Shown here piece by piece: positions 50,690 to 59,771 of a stretch of DNA of 64,000 bases. The stretch spans positions 806,001 to 870,000 of the forward strand of contig NZ_MWZD01000017.1 in the NCBI RefSeq assembly GCF_002982315.1. The letters run 5' to 3'. Within the stretch, counting starts at the first letter, position 1, and every line of letters begins with the position of its first letter. The stretch comes from Leucobacter massiliensis (GTDB lineage Bacteria; Actinomycetota; Actinomycetes; Actinomycetales; Microbacteriaceae). The position numbers were made by a program, and so were the translations under genes. Under the pieces are notes generated by a model. That model did no database searches, was not told where the DNA came from, and was given only the letters and a program-made list of their open reading frames with translations.

Positions 50690-53300
50690 CGCCGCGGGAC
50701 CGGGTCGGGGACGCGGACCGAGACGGGGATCGGACGCGGGATCGGGACCGCTTCCGTCCGGGCCCGGCGCTGTGGGCCGGTGGCCTCCTGTTCGCGCTGA
50801 TCCTGCTGGCCGCGATCCTCGCCCCCGTGCTCGCCCCCGACGACCCCGCCGCGCAGGACCTCACCGGCGGCCTGCTGCCCCCGTCGGCCGAGCACTGGTT
50901 CGGCACCGATCAGCTCGGCCGGGACGTGCTCTCGCGGATGCTCTTCGCGGCCCGCACCGATCTGCGCCTCGCGGTGCTCGCCGCGCTCGCCCCCTTCGTC
51001 ATCGGCGTGGCGGTGGGTCTCGTCTCGGGGTACTTCGGCGGTGCCGTCGACTGGGCGGCGTCGCGCCTCACCGACACCGTCATCGCCTTCCCCTTCTACG
51101 TGATCGTGATCGCGATCGTGTTCGCCGTGGGGGCGGGGGAGGGCGGCATCGTGGTCGCCTTCGCCCTGGTCGGCTGGGTGGGCTACGCGCGGGTCCTGCG
51201 GGCGGCTGGGTGGGCTACGCGCGGGTCCTGCGGGCGATGACGGCGTCGCTGCGGGACGCGGGCTGGGTGCAGGCGGCGCGGGGCGGCGGGCTGTCGCACG
51301 CGCGCGTGCTGCTGCGGCACCTGCTGCCCAATGTGCTGCCGCAGGCGGTCGTGCTGCTCGCGACGGAGATCGTGCTGATCATGGTCGCGATCGTCACCCT
51401 CGGCTACCTGGGGCTCGGGATCCAGCCGCCGACGCCCGACTGGGGCACCATGATCGCCGACGGGCAGCAGTTCGTCACGACGCAGTGGTGGCTTTCCGCC
51501 TTCCCCGGCTTCGCGGTCGTGCTGACCGGGATCGCACTGTCGCTGCTGGGCGACGGGGTGGGCGACGTCCTGCGCGCGGACGCTCGGGGGGTTCCGCGTC
51601 GCGGCCGGCGCCGAGGGCGGATCGCGCGCGCCTCGCGGGCCGGGCGGCCCCGCCGGGCGGACGGCGACCCGGGCACGATTGCGGCGGGCGCGGTCGCCGT
51701 GCGCGAGCTGCGCATCGAGAGCGACACGGGATCGGCGCTGGTCGAGGGGCTGTCGTTCTCGGTGGAGCCGGGTGGAGCGCTCGGGATCGTGGGCGGGTCG
51801 GGGTCGGGCAAGAGCCTGACCCTGCGGGCGCTGCTCGGCATGCTTCCGCGGGGAACCCGCGTGGCGGGGGGCGAGCTGCGGGTGGGCGGCCGGGTGGGCA
51901 TGGTGTTCCAGGATCCGCTCACCGCGCTCGACCCGCTGAGCCGCGTGGGCGTGCAGCTGCGCGAAGCGGTCGAGGCGGCGGGCGTTCCGCGCGGGCGGGC
52001 TGCCGAACGGGTGCACGAGCTGCTGCGGCAGGTCGAGCTGCCCGACGCCGAGCGGATGGCGCGCTCGTACCCGCACGAGCTCTCGGGCGGGCAGCGACAG
52101 CGGCTCGTGATCGCGATGGCGCTCGCGGGCGATCCCGCCGTGCTGCTCTGCGACGAGCCGACGACCGCGCTCGACGTCACCGTGCAGCGGCAGGTGCTCC
52201 GACTGCTGCGCCGCCTCCGGCGGGAACACGGCCTGACGCTGGTGTTCGTGAGCCACGACCTCGCCGTGGTCGCCGAGGTGTGCGAGCGCATCGTCGTGAT
52301 GCGCTCGGGGAGCATGATCGAATCGGGGTCGATCGAGGAGGTGCTGGGGAGTCCGCGGGACGCCTATACCCGCTCCCTGATCGCGGCGGTGCCGCGGCTG
52401 CCGGGGCGCGGCGACGATTCCGCTCGGCGGCGCGGCGCGGCCCCCGGAGCGCAGCTCGATCCCGCACCCGCGGGAGCGCGGGATCCCGGCGCCACCGCGC
52501 CCACCGCTCCCGGCGGGCCCGGGCCGTCCCCGGACCCGGCGCCGCTGCTCGAGGTGCGCGAGGCGACCGTGCGCTACGGCGGCTTCACCGCCGTGGATGG
52601 GGTCTCCTTCGTCCTCGGGCGGGGCGGCGCGCTCGGCGTCGTCGGGGAGTCCGGCTCGGGAAAGACGAGCCTCGCGCGCTGCCTCGCCGGGCAGCTGCGG
52701 CTCTCCGGAGGAGAGATCGTCTTCGACGGCGCGCCGCTGCCGGCGAAGCGCCCGCGCGAGCTCGCCCGGCTGATCCAGCTCGTGCCTCAGGATCCCGCGT
52801 CCTCCCTCGACCCGCGCATGACGGTGGGACAGACGCTCGGCGAGCTGCTGCGTGCGCACCGGCTCGTGCCCCGGTCACGGGTGCGGGCCCGCGTCGCGGA
52901 GCTGCTCGAGGGGGTGCGCCTCGATCCGGCGCTCGCGCGCTTCCGGCCGCACCGGCTCTCGGGAGGGCAGCGGCAGCGCGTGGCGCTGGCCCGCGCGCTC
53001 GCGGTCGAACCGGAGGTGCTCGTGGCTGACGAGCCGACGAGCGCGCTCGACGTCTCGGTGCAGGCGAGCGTGATCGAGCTGCTCCGGGAGCTGCGGCGGG
53101 AGACCGGTGTGGCGCTGGTGCTCGTATCGCACGATCTGGGCGTGGTCCACGAGCTGTGCGACGAGGTGCTCGTGATGCGCGGCGGCGGAGTCGTCGAACG
53201 CGGCGGCCGCGGCTTCTTCTCCGCCCCCGAGAGCCGGTACGGCCGCGAGCTGCTGGATGCCGTGCCGGTGCTGCCGCTCGGCTCTTCCCCGCTTGCGTGA
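50686..53300 (+). pseudogene. DppC permease - DppD ATPase - DppF ATPase fusion, frame broken by a 32-bp duplication
   Basis: One reading frame, once the duplicated 32 bases at 51172-51235 are reduced to a single copy, encodes about 861 residues. The order is: DppC-like permease (about 1-290; GTDQLGRDVLSRMLFAARTDL, then LGLGIQPPTPDWGTM), ATPase 1 (GGSGSGKSLTL, LSGGQRQRLVIA, LLCDEPTTALD) and ATPase 2 (GESGSGKTSLAR, LSGGQRQRVALA, VADEPTSALD). No stop or plausible ribosome-binding site separates the domains. As written, translation from 50686 ends at 51240. Translation of the distal part could restart, for example at ATG 51238. Either a disabled gene or a sequence error; all motifs downstream are intact, which favours recent or artefactual damage. 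Confidence 0.85.
51172..51235. repeat. Perfect 32-bp tandem duplication inside permease domain
   Basis: Bases 51172-51203 are repeated exactly at 51204-51235. The unit encodes the GWVGYARVLRA coupling segment. 32 is not a multiple of three, so the second copy shifts the frame; removing one copy restores an ordinary permease sequence. Confidence 0.95.
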
Positions 53301-53357
53301 GTGTCGTGGGGCATTGATACCCTCGCAGTAAGGCTTAGTGGCGAAAGGAGGGGCGGC

Positions 53358-53966
53358 ATGGACGGGCTCTTCAGCTGGTTCGAACGTCTGCTCGACGGCT
53401 CGCTCTTCGCCGGGGGCATCTTCCTCATCATCGGGATCGTGGGCGGCGTGCTGCTGCTCGTCTCGCTGCTGCTCGACGGCATCTTCGAGGCCTTCGACTT
53501 CGGCGACGGGCCGCTGAGCCTCACCACCATCGCCGCCTTCACGGCGATCTTCGGCTTCACCGCCTTCGCGAGCGTCGGAGCCGGCATGCCCACCCCGCTC
53601 GCCGCCGTCCTCGGCGCGCTCGCGGGGCTCGTGGGCGGTGCCGCGGCGTGGTGGCTGTCGCGCCTGATCCGCAGCGCCGAGTCGAGTACCGCGGTGAGCG
53701 GCGGCGATCTCGTGGGCGCCGAGGCCGTCGTCGTGCTCGCGATCCCCGCCGGCGGTCTGGGCGAGGTGGCGCTCACGCGGCACGGGGAGCGCATTTCGCT
53801 GTCGGCGACGTCGGAACTGCCGGTCGCCCGGGGCAGCGCCGTGCGGGTGCTGCAGATCGTCTCGTCGACCTCGGTGCGCGTGGAACCGCTGAGCGCCGCA
53901 CCGCCGCCCGAGGACGGCGGCGGCCCCGGCTCCGGTTCCCGCCGCGACCCGTCCGCCCGGGGCTGA
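53358..53966 (+). CDS. NfeD-like membrane protein
   Basis: The 202-residue short-form NfeD relative starts at ATG 53358 after AAAGGAG. The three hydrophobic segments are roughly 17-38, 53-75 and 77-100. The soluble C-terminal part (about 118-180) has GDLVGAEAVVVLAIPAGGLGEV and later VARGSAVRVLQIVSSTSVRVEPL, an OB-fold-like NfeD-C pattern. The N-terminal protease domain of long NfeD proteins is absent. It directly precedes a flotillin gene, the usual partner of this family in membrane-microdomain organisation. Confidence 0.82.
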   Translation: MDGLFSWFERLLDGSLFAGGIFLIIGIVGGVLLLVSLLLDGIFEAFDFGDGPLSLTTIAAFTAIFGFTAFASVGAGMPTPLAAVLGALAGLVGGAAAWWLSRLIRSAESSTAVSGGDLVGAEAVVVLAIPAGGLGEVALTRHGERISLSATSELPVARGSAVRVLQIVSSTSVRVEPLSAAPPPEDGGGPGSGSRRDPSARG

Positions 53967-54008
53967 CCGGCCCATCACGACCCAGCCCTTCCACTGAACG
54001 GAGACTGA

Positions 54009-55655
54009 ATGTTCCTCGCAAGCCCGGCGATCGTCGGCATCTTCGGTGCGGTCATCGCACTCGTGCTGGTGGCGCTCGTCATCATCAAGCGGTACAAGAT
54101 CGCGAAACCCGACGAGGCGATCATCGTCACCGGCGGCAAGGGCAAGGAGGTGGTCGACGCCGCGGGCAACAAGACCCGAGACCTCTCGGGACAGAAGGTC
54201 GTCACCGGCGGCGGCGTGTTCGTGCTGCCCTTCGTGCAGAAGTCCTTCACCATCTCGCTGCGTTCGCGCCGCCTCTCGATCACGACCGAGGCGCAGACCA
54301 CCGACGGCATCACGATCCAGGCGCAGGCCGTCGCCGTGGTGAAGGTCGGCGGCACGCAGGAGATGATCCGCGCCGCCGCACAGCGATTCCTCTCCAACTC
54401 CGACGAGATCGACGAATCGACGCAGGAGGTGCTGTCCGGCTCGCTGCGCTCGATCATCGGCGGCCTCACGGTGCTGCAGATCATCCGCGACCGCGCCGTG
54501 GTGGCGCAGAGCGTGCTGGAGGCCGCCGAGGAGGCTCTGACCAAGCAGGGTCTCGTGGTCGACACGCTGCAGATCCAGGAGATCCGCGACGGCGCCGACT
54601 ACATCGCCAACATCGGACGCCCCGAGGCCGCGAAGGTCCGCCAGGCGGCCGACATCGCGGAGACGAACGCCTACCAGGCCTCGCAGGAGGCGAAGATCGC
54701 CGCCGAGCAGGTGCTCGTCGACCGCAATCGCGAGCTGAAGCTGCGACAGGCGGCCGTGCAGGTCGAGACGGACAAGGCGACCGCGCAGGCATCGGCGGCG
54801 GAGCCGCTCGAGCAGGCCATCCAGCAGCAGGCCATCGTCGAGCAGCAGCGCATCACCGCTCAGAAGGGCGTCGCGCTGCGCACCGAGCAGCTCAACGCGG
54901 ATGTCCGCGCCGTGGCCGAGGCCGAGGCGTACCGGGTCGAGGCGCTGGCGAAGGCCGAGGCCGCCGCATCGGTCTCCGCGGCCGAGGGGCGCGCGCAGGC
55001 GATCGAGCGCGAGGGCCTTGCGAACCGAGCGGCACGCATCGCGGCCTCCGAGGCACTGGAGGCCGAGGGCCGTGCGGAGGCGGCGGCGCTGGAGGCGAAG
55101 GGCACCGCGGAGGCCGCGGCCATCGACGCCCGCGCACGCGCGCTGGAGACGCAGTCGCAGGCGGTCCTGGCGCAGGAACTCATCCACCTGCTCCCGGAGA
55201 TCGCGGGCAAGTACGCCGATGCCATCGGCGCCATCGACAACATGACGGTGGTCTCCGCCGACGGCACTTCCAAGGTGGCGGGCGAGGCGATGGGCAACAT
55301 CAAGGGCATGCTCGAGATGGCGAAGGACACCGTGGGAGTGGACCTCGTCGGACTGCTGAACGGCGCTGTCACGGGCGGCGTCGCCGGTGGCGCTGCCGGC
55401 CGGGCCGCTGCCGCGGGCGCCGACCGCGGGGTGTCGTCGCGCCGTGACCGTCAGGCCGCCGGTGCTTCCCCCGATCCGGAGCCCGCTGCGCGGTTCGCCA
55501 CGGCGGGCGAGGGGCTCGCCGAGTCCGCGTCCCGGGCTGCCGAATCCGCGGCGGAGGCGGCCTCGCTCGCGGCCGACGCCGCCGAGGACGCGGTGGGGCG
55601 CGCGAGCGACGGGACCGACGCTCTCGGCGGCTCGGCACCGCGCAAGGCAGAATAG
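54009..55655 (+). CDS. Flotillin family (SPFH domain) protein
   Basis: The 548-residue protein has an N-terminal membrane helix (about 8-26), an SPFH/band-7 domain (about 30-200; IAKPDEAIIVTGGKGKEV, VFVLPFVQKSF and LQIQEIRDGADYIANIGRPEAAKV), then a long Ala/Glu/Gln-rich coiled coil (about 210-400) characteristic of flotillins, and a Gly/Ala-rich tail. Flotillins scaffold membrane microdomains and affect fluidity and secretion. The gene lies 42 bp after the NfeD-like gene and four bases before the PH-domain gene, so the three form one unit. Confidence 0.92.
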   Translation: MFLASPAIVGIFGAVIALVLVALVIIKRYKIAKPDEAIIVTGGKGKEVVDAAGNKTRDLSGQKVVTGGGVFVLPFVQKSFTISLRSRRLSITTEAQTTDGITIQAQAVAVVKVGGTQEMIRAAAQRFLSNSDEIDESTQEVLSGSLRSIIGGLTVLQIIRDRAVVAQSVLEAAEEALTKQGLVVDTLQIQEIRDGADYIANIGRPEAAKVRQAADIAETNAYQASQEAKIAAEQVLVDRNRELKLRQAAVQVETDKATAQASAAEPLEQAIQQQAIVEQQRITAQKGVALRTEQLNADVRAVAEAEAYRVEALAKAEAAASVSAAEGRAQAIEREGLANRAARIAASEALEAEGRAEAAALEAKGTAEAAAIDARARALETQSQAVLAQELIHLLPEIAGKYADAIGAIDNMTVVSADGTSKVAGEAMGNIKGMLEMAKDTVGVDLVGLLNGAVTGGVAGGAAGRAAAAGADRGVSSRRDRQAAGASPDPEPAARFATAGEGLAESASRAAESAAEAASLAADAAEDAVGRASDGTDALGGSAPRKAE

Positions 55656-55659
55656 TCTC

Positions 55660-56310
55660 ATGCACACCCCCCGCTCGGTCACGGAGGAGGTCGAGTCGGT
55701 GCTCGGCCCGGCCCCTCCGGGCTACGATCAGGCGGAGATGGTGGTGCTGCGCTTCCGGCGGCACGGACATCGGCTCGTGCCGCCGGTCATCGCCCTGGGG
55801 GTGATCGCCGCCGCAGCCGGCTACTGGGTCGGAGCGCTGCCCGAGGCCTGGATGAATGTGCTCGCAGGCGTCGGCGCCGCGGTGCTCGCCCTCGTGCTCG
55901 GCGTGCTGCCGGTGCTCGGGTGGCTGGCGCGCCGGACGACGGTCACCACGCGCCGCGTCATCCTGCGCAGGGGCCTCTTCGCGCATCACCGGACGGAGCT
56001 CGGGGTCGGGCGCGTGCGCGAGGTGTGCACACGACGCGGGCCGTTGCAGCGCCTGCGCGGCTCGGGCGACATCGAACTGCTGCACGGCACGGAGAGCCTG
56101 CGCCTCGACGACGTGCCGGGCGTCGCGCACATCGCCGATGCGCTGCGCGAGCTGGTCGAGCGCAACTACGCGCACGCGACGCGGGTGCAGCAGCGCCTCG
56201 GCGTGCACCCCGGCGGGCCTCCGATGCCCGAGGCAGGCCTGCTCGCGAGCGCGGGCCGCGGCTCGGACCCTGCGCCGCAGGGCCGCGTCGGCCGGTGGCG
56301 GCGACCCTGA
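55660..56310 (+). CDS. PH domain-containing membrane protein
   Basis: The 216-residue protein has two membrane helices (about 44-60 and 66-88), followed by a bacterial PH-like (bPH2) domain: RRTTVTTRRVILRRGLFAHHRTELGVGRVREVCTRRGPLQRLRGSGDIEL. This arginine-rich pattern is typical of YdbT-like proteins that lie at the inner face of the membrane. The ATG at 55660 starts four bases after the flotillin stop. Function unknown; the context suggests a role in membrane organisation. Confidence 0.82.
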   Translation: MHTPRSVTEEVESVLGPAPPGYDQAEMVVLRFRRHGHRLVPPVIALGVIAAAAGYWVGALPEAWMNVLAGVGAAVLALVLGVLPVLGWLARRTTVTTRRVILRRGLFAHHRTELGVGRVREVCTRRGPLQRLRGSGDIELLHGTESLRLDDVPGVAHIADALRELVERNYAHATRVQQRLGVHPGGPPMPEAGLLASAGRGSDPAPQGRVGRWRRP

Positions 56311-56322
56311 TCCTGATCCGCC

Positions 56323-56910
56323 TCAGCTGGTGCGGGCGATGAGTTCGTCGATGAGGCGGCCGGCCAGCGTCACCAGGCGCTCGATCTCGTTCTCGTCGCG
56401 GTCGACCCAGCGGCACTGAGGGTCGCCCACCGGCACGAAGTTCTCGTGCCGTTCCCACACCACGAGCGTGCGTTCGGCGCCGAGGACGTACTGCTGCCAC
56501 CAGATCTGACGCAGGTAGTGCCGCGGGATCGAGCGCCACTCCTTGTTGGTGGTCTTGATCTCCGCGAGTTCGACGGAGCCCCCCTCCCGCTGGGACAGGC
56601 CGTCGGGCGTCGCCAGGTGCCGCAGATCGAACTCCGCGTGGAAGAGGGCCTGGCTCGGCGCGATTCCGTGCTCGCGGAGCACCCACGAGGCGATCTCGGG
56701 CTCGCGTGCCTTGCCGTGCTCGGTGTACGCGTTGCCGGTGAAGCGGCTCCCGTGGAGCTTCTGGTGGGCCATGGCCTCGATGGAGCGCGGCGAAGACAGC
56801 TTGGCCACATCGGTGGCGGTGATTCCCCGGGCGCGAGCGCGCAGCCAGGCGATCCGGTCGCTGCCGTCGGTCACCATCCGGCTGAGATAGCTGGAGATCG
56901 CTTCGGACAC
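56323..56910 (-). CDS. YqaJ-like viral recombinase family nuclease
   Basis: The 195-residue protein fits the YqaJ/lambda-exonuclease-like PD-(D/E)xK group: early GITATDVAKL, GNAYTEHGKAREPEIASWV with the conserved Gly and Glu, the acidic Asp in LATPDGL, and ELAEIKTT providing the E-x-K catalytic pair, followed by YLRQIWWQQYVLGAERTLVVWE. Such nucleases resect DNA ends in phage recombination systems. No recombinase or phage genes are adjacent, so this appears to be a chromosomal single gene, as also seen in other Microbacteriaceae (from memory). Converges with the PH-domain gene. Confidence 0.82.
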   Translation of the reverse strand: MSEAISSYLSRMVTDGSDRIAWLRARARGITATDVAKLSSPRSIEAMAHQKLHGSRFTGNAYTEHGKAREPEIASWVLREHGIAPSQALFHAEFDLRHLATPDGLSQREGGSVELAEIKTTNKEWRSIPRHYLRQIWWQQYVLGAERTLVVWERHENFVPVGDPQCRWVDRDENEIERLVTLAGRLIDELIARTS

Positions 56911-57448
56911 CCCTCAAGTCTCCCACGTGCTCGCAGGCGCGGCGGTCAGGGCCCGCGGGTCGTGTCCATACTGCCGCCCCCTGCGCGCTGAACGCGCGGC
57001 CGCGGCGCGCGATGGAGGCTCGCCCGGCGTGCACGGGGCGGGGCCGGGACTCACCGATTGATTTGGAATGAAATCTGAAGATTGCAGTGTGTCCGCGGTC
57101 TCCATCAGCAGTGCATCGGGCGGAAGCGGCAGTGAATTTCCTGGGAGTTTGACAGGGTGATGTGGTGTTGCTCGTGGGCGGCCTGCCTCCCAGACCCGCA
57201 TGAAATCAAGGATCTCGAGGCCTCCAGGGTCCCCGGACGCCGCCTCGGGGGCCCGCGGTGCACGCCGGACTGCGCGGAGAAGGGTTGGGGTGGGGAGTCG
57301 CGGAGGGATATGCTCGGCCACGAAAGCGCCAGGGGATCGACTCGTGATGAGACGTCGTCGGGGTAGTCCGCGGCAGGCCTGGGAACCCGCCAGCGGTGGT
57401 GCTTTCGCGAACGGCCCGGGACCGTAATGAAGGAGTAGTGTCCAGCAC
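56911..57448. other. 538-bp region without a gene upstream of the response regulator
   Basis: No supported reading frame. The middle part (57050-57200) is lower in GC than its surroundings. A possible promoter for the regulator is TTGGGG (57285-57290), an 18-base spacer and TATGCT (57309-57314), giving a leader of about 130 bases. I see no recognised riboswitch or tRNA. Confidence 0.5.
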
Positions 57449-58171
57449 ATGGATTCACAGGCACTCAAGCGCGCGGACGGCGGCAAGATCCGCGCACTCG
57501 TCGTCGATGACGAGGAATCGATCACGCAGCTCGTGGCGATGGCGCTCCGTTACGAGGGCTGGGAAGTCGAGACGGCGGCCAGTGGCACGGAGGCGCTCGA
57601 CAAGGTCAAGTCCTTCGATCCCGATGTGGCGGTCTTCGACATCATGCTGCCGGATCTCGACGGCATGCAGCTGCTCGCGAAGCTGCGCGGCAACGGCGAC
57701 ATGGTGCCGGTGCTGTTCCTCACGGCGCTCGACTCGGTGGAGGATCGCGTCAATGGGCTCACGGCGGGCGGCGATGACTACGTGGTGAAGCCGTTCAGCC
57801 TGGAAGAGCTCATCGCCCGTCTGCGCGGCCTCGTCCGCCGCTCGCAGCTGGCGCTCGCTCAGCAGCCCGATCCCGTGCTCCGCGTCGGAGACCTCACCCT
57901 CAACGAGGACAGCTACGAGGTCGAGCGCGGCGGCGATCCGATCGTCGTCACCAACACCGAGTTCGAGCTGCTGCGCTACCTGATGCGCAATCCGAACCGG
58001 GTGCTGTCGAAGGCGCAGATCCTGGACCGTGTCTGGGCTTACGACTTCAGCGGCAAGTCGACCGTCGTCGAGCTCTACATCTCTTACCTGCGGAAGAAGA
58101 TCGACTCGGGTCGCGAGCCGATGCTCCACACCGTGCGCGGCGCGGGTTACATGCTCAAGCCCGCGGGCTGA
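57449..58171 (+). CDS. OmpR/PhoB-type response regulator (orphan)
   Basis: The 240-residue regulator has a receiver domain at 14-128, with acidic pair D20/D21, phospho-acceptor D64 in VAVFDIMLPDLDG and the conserved Lys in VVKPFS. A winged-helix DNA-binding domain (about 145-238) has EFELLRYLMRNPNRVLSKAQIL and TVVELYISYLRKKI, ending HTVRGAGYMLK. No histidine kinase gene is adjacent, so the partner kinase must be elsewhere. The leader is preceded by an unusually long non-coding region. A strong terminator follows. Confidence 0.94.
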   Translation: MDSQALKRADGGKIRALVVDDEESITQLVAMALRYEGWEVETAASGTEALDKVKSFDPDVAVFDIMLPDLDGMQLLAKLRGNGDMVPVLFLTALDSVEDRVNGLTAGGDDYVVKPFSLEELIARLRGLVRRSQLALAQQPDPVLRVGDLTLNEDSYEVERGGDPIVVTNTEFELLRYLMRNPNRVLSKAQILDRVWAYDFSGKSTVVELYISYLRKKIDSGREPMLHTVRGAGYMLKPAG

Positions 58172-58181
58172 GCGGTTCCGC

Positions 58182-58223
58182 CACGAGGGGGCTTCGGTGC
58201 GCGTGCGCCGGAGCCCCCTCGTG
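58182..58223 (+). terminator. Terminator after the response regulator gene
   Basis: CACGAGGGGGCTTCGG (58182-58197) pairs with CCGGAGCCCCCTCGTG (58208-58223), a 16-bp stem with one G-T wobble and a 10-base loop. It ends just before the rplJ promoter. Confidence 0.75.
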
Positions 58224-58381
58224 TGTGATACAGTGATCCCTGGCCAAAGACCGCCGGTACGGATCCGTCAGGATCCCGGAACGCCTGCTCAGCAGGGACC
58301 AGCGCAGGTGCAGAACTCCTTGAGTGGGGATCACGATCCCGAACTCTCTGAAGCTCCGTGCGTGCGCGCCGGGGCTTTTTT
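58224..58381 (+). ncRNA. Ribosomal protein L10 leader with intrinsic terminator
   Basis: The block TGGCCAAAGACCGCCGGT (58241-58258) and the later AGCGCAGGTGCAG (58302-58314) fit the actinobacterial L10 leader, which L10(L12)4 binds to repress its own operon. It is preceded by a TGTGATACAGT-like -10 near 58222-58232. A hairpin AGCTCC/GGGGCT followed by six T (58352-58381) is an attenuator or terminator in the leader. Confidence 0.75.
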
Positions 58382-58470
58382 CGTCGCCGGGGTCACCCGG
58401 CGGGGAGTCCCCGAGCGGCGCGGCCCCCGAGCGGCATCCGCCGCGCGGGTACGACAAGTTAGGGAGCGCC

Positions 58471-58980
58471 ATGGCTACGAAGGACGCTACGGTCGCCGAA
58501 CTTCAGCGCAGGTTTGAAGAGTCGGACGCCGTTCTGCTGACTGAGTACCGCGGTCTCACGGTTGCCGAGCTGCGGGATCTCCGCAACAGCATCCGCGAGC
58601 ACGCGACGTACGCCGTGGCGAAGAACACGCTGACCAAGATTGCGGCCAACAACGCCGGGATCACCGCATTCGATGACGAGCTCGCCGGTCCCTCGGCGCT
58701 CGCCTTCGTGCACGGTGACACCGTCGCGGTCGCCAAGGCTCTGCGTGACTTCGCCAAGGCACACCCTCATCTGGTGGTGAAGGCGGGCTACTTCGATGGC
58801 AACGCCCTTTCCGCCGCTGAGGTGGGCAAGCTTGCCGATCTCGAGAGCCGCGAGGTGCTGCTGGCCAAGGCCGCCGGCGCCATGCAGGCTGCTCTGGTCG
58901 GCGCCGCGCAGCTCTTCAACGCACTGCCCGCCAAGGCCGCACGCGGCTTCGGCGCGCTGCAGGAGAAGCAGGACGCGTAA
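58471..58980 (+). CDS. rplJ: 50S ribosomal protein L10
   Basis: The 169-residue protein starts at ATG 58471 after TTAGGGAG. The N-terminal segment ATKDATVAELQRRFEESDAVLLTEYRGLTVAELRDLR is standard L10, with KNTLTKIA and GPSALAF following, and a C-terminal helix that binds L7/L12 dimers. It forms the stalk base of the large subunit. It is headed by the L10 leader and followed by rplL after 79 bp. Neither rplKA nor rpoBC is adjacent. Confidence 0.97.
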   Translation: MATKDATVAELQRRFEESDAVLLTEYRGLTVAELRDLRNSIREHATYAVAKNTLTKIAANNAGITAFDDELAGPSALAFVHGDTVAVAKALRDFAKAHPHLVVKAGYFDGNALSAAEVGKLADLESREVLLAKAAGAMQAALVGAAQLFNALPAKAARGFGALQEKQDA

Positions 58981-59059
58981 GGATCGGCTCTCGCCGTTCC
59001 GGTAGACGAAAACCCCGCTCGGACGCGCCGCGCCCGGGCACACACCAAGGAGAAACACA

Positions 59060-59443
59060 ATGGCTAAGCTTTCCACCGAAGAGCTGCTCGAGCAGTTCAA
59101 GGAGCTCACCCTCATCGAGCTCTCCGAGTTCGTGAAGGCCTTCGAGGAGACCTTCGACGTCTCCGCCGCCGCCCCCGTCGCGGTCGCCGCTGCGCCCGCC
59201 GCCGGCGGCGCCGCTGAGGCCGTCGAGGAGAAGGACGAGTTCGACGTCGTTCTCGAGTCGGCCGGCGACAAGAAGATCCAGGTCATCAAGGTCGTGCGTG
59301 AGCTGACCGGCCTGGGCCTGGGCGAGGCGAAGGCCCTCGTCGAGGAGGCTCCCAAGAACGTGCTCGAGGGCGCGAAGAAGGAGGACGCCGAGGCGGCCAA
59401 GGCCAAGCTCGAGGAGGCCGGCGCGGGCGTCAAGCTCGCCTAA
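59060..59443 (+). CDS. rplL: 50S ribosomal protein L7/L12
   Basis: The 127-residue stalk protein has an N-terminal dimerisation helix pair ([28 protein letters not shown]), an Ala-rich hinge at about 36-55, and a C-terminal domain [40 protein letters not shown]. It recruits translational GTPases. It is preceded by AAGGAG and followed by a clear terminator at 59468-59499. Confidence 0.98.
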   Translation: MAKLSTEELLEQFKELTLIELSEFVKAFEETFDVSAAAPVAVAAAPAAGGAAEAVEEKDEFDVVLESAGDKKIQVIKVVRELTGLGLGEAKALVEEAPKNVLEGAKKEDAEAAKAKLEEAGAGVKLA

Positions 59444-59467
59444 GGCACTCGGCTCCGCCGAATTCGG

Positions 59468-59499
59468 GGCGGGATCACCTCCGGGTGGTCCCGCCCTTT
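59468..59499 (+). terminator. Rho-independent terminator after rplL
   Basis: GGCGGGATCACC (59468-59479), loop TCCG, GGTGGTCCCGCC (59484-59495), then CTTTC. Eleven of twelve positions pair canonically and one is a wobble-type mismatch. The rest of the 328-bp gap to the next gene (to 59771) shows no gene. Confidence 0.85.
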
Positions 59500-59771
59500 C
59501 GCGTGCCGGCGGCCGGGACCGCGCCGCTGCCGCCTGGGCCGTCGGCGCTCTGGCGGGCCGGGCGGGCGGCGCCGGCGACTCGCGGTGGCTGACTCCTGAG
59601 CAGACCGCCGCACGTGCGCTCTGGTCTTCGCCGTCCGGTTCTGGTACTGTGTCCCGGCTGCCTGTGCTCGGACCTTTCCGCGGGCGTGACCGCCCCGGGG
59701 GCGGCGGGCGTCTCTGTCGAGTGAGTGTCAGAGGTGCGGGTCATGATGACGGGCAGGACGAAAGGAACCTC

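Noticed and set aside
53358-53966. NfeD-like gene as a serine protease
   Set aside because: Only the membrane part and OB-fold-like tail are present; the protease domain of long NfeD proteins is missing.
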